The notes under the pieces were generated by a model. The model was not told the DNA's origin. It ran no database searches and saw only the letters and a program-made list of their open reading frames with translations. A stretch of 64,000 nucleotides of DNA from G963556115 sp963667375 (GTDB lineage Bacteria > Planctomycetota > SZUA-567), in the NCBI GenBank assembly GCA_963667375.1, contig OY763323.1, forward strand, positions 3,534,001 to 3,598,000, read 5' to 3'. The translations under genes and the position numbers were made by a program. Below, in pieces: positions 63,796 to 64,000 of this stretch. Each line of letters begins with the position of its first letter. Position 1 is the stretch's first letter.

Positions 63796-64000
63796 CTACT
63801 GATGTCTGTATACTTCCCACCCGAGATAATTCTCCATTGCCTCTTTCAATACATCCGCCACCCGTGAACGATTCATTGCGACATGATGTTCATACCCGTT
63901 TTTGCATAAATAATCCAAAAGTTTCTGTAGATTATCAATTTTAGCAACCGCCGGCGAACCAATAGTATCAACTTTGTCATCGGTAAATATGCCCTCACCC
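63796..64000 (-). CDS. L-fucose/L-arabinose isomerase-like protein, 3' end only
   Basis: The last 67 codons of a gene that enters from the right edge; stop TAG 63798-63796. The sequence includes FTDDKVDTIGSPAVAKIDNL and GYEHHVAMNRSRVADVLKEA, ending NYLGWEVYRHQ. The GYEHHVA...V-L-EA...YLGWE pattern is that of the C-terminal end of fucose isomerase-like proteins (FucI/AraA fold), as I recall it. The full gene lies outside. Confidence 0.7.
   Translation of the reverse strand, partial: GEGIFTDDKVDTIGSPAVAKIDNLQKLLDYLCKNGYEHHVAMNRSRVADVLKEAMENYLGWEVYRHQ

Noticed and set aside
63759..63944. Plus-strand open frame of 61 codons at the right edge
   Set aside because: It overlaps the minus-strand isomerase-like gene end, whose protein sequence is recognisable, so it is a shadow.

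Overview
The window reads as a chromosomal segment of a Gram-negative bacterium with about 40-45% GC. It has an outer-membrane secretin and a Tad pilus locus, and a complete tuf-secE-nusG-rplKAJL-rpoBC-rpsL-rpsG cluster. Its EF-Tu has an altered switch I region of a kind I associate with Planctomycetes/Lentisphaerae relatives, so a PVC-group organism (Lentisphaerota-like) is my best guess. That is inference from a few proteins, not a demonstrated placement.

Layout. (1) 1-14939: Tad/Flp pilus locus. The minus-strand run is secretin, TadD-like TPR lipoprotein, CpaB, an FHA-TadA fusion ATPase, TadB, TadC, an FHA membrane protein, a very large pseudokinase membrane protein, a second TadA ATPase and two Flp-like pilins, one of them only 58 codons long. 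Two convergent plus-strand genes (a TadE-like pseudopilin and an unknown) meet its end. (2) 15172-30579: core translation/transcription cluster, all on the minus strand, led by a consensus promoter, tRNA-Thr, tuf and tRNA-Trp, and ending at an intrinsic terminator after rpsG. (3) 31211-53200: accessory region built on tRNA-Lys(CTT). A tyrosine integrase gene ends inside the tRNA gene. The tRNA 3' end, with a copy of the integrase 3' end beside it, recurs near 37.6 kb and again at 52.6 kb (52 bp exact), so two tandem islands, or remnants of repeated insertions at one site, are stacked here. The first carries two abutting IS3-family elements and an OLD-family nuclease whose end is cut by one IS. 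The second carries a B12-type radical SAM, PTS enzyme I and diguanylate cyclase cassette, a periplasmic asparaginase, and a LacI-controlled sucrose/fructoside ABC uptake operon with a GH32 hydrolase. (4) 53271-55418: HdeD/DUF308 membrane protein split by a frameshift at an A9 run, and a short-chain dehydrogenase. (5) 55846-62901: an unusual chemosensory operon with a CheA hybrid (HPt, kinase, two CheW domains, receiver), CheW, a soluble two-copy Cache-like protein without a methyl-accepting domain, and small unknowns. (6) 63261-64000: a small membrane protein and the 3' end of an L-fucose/L-arabinose isomerase-like gene leaving the window.

How the parts work together. The Tad operon encodes export pore, motors, platform and pilins; its added FHA and pseudokinase parts suggest a signalling or scaffold layer on the machine. 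The sugar operon forms one pathway: binding protein and two permeases import the sugar, MsmK-type ATPase drives import, GH32 splits it inside the cell, and the divergent LacI regulator most likely binds the 16-bp palindrome placed just downstream of the binding-protein promoter.
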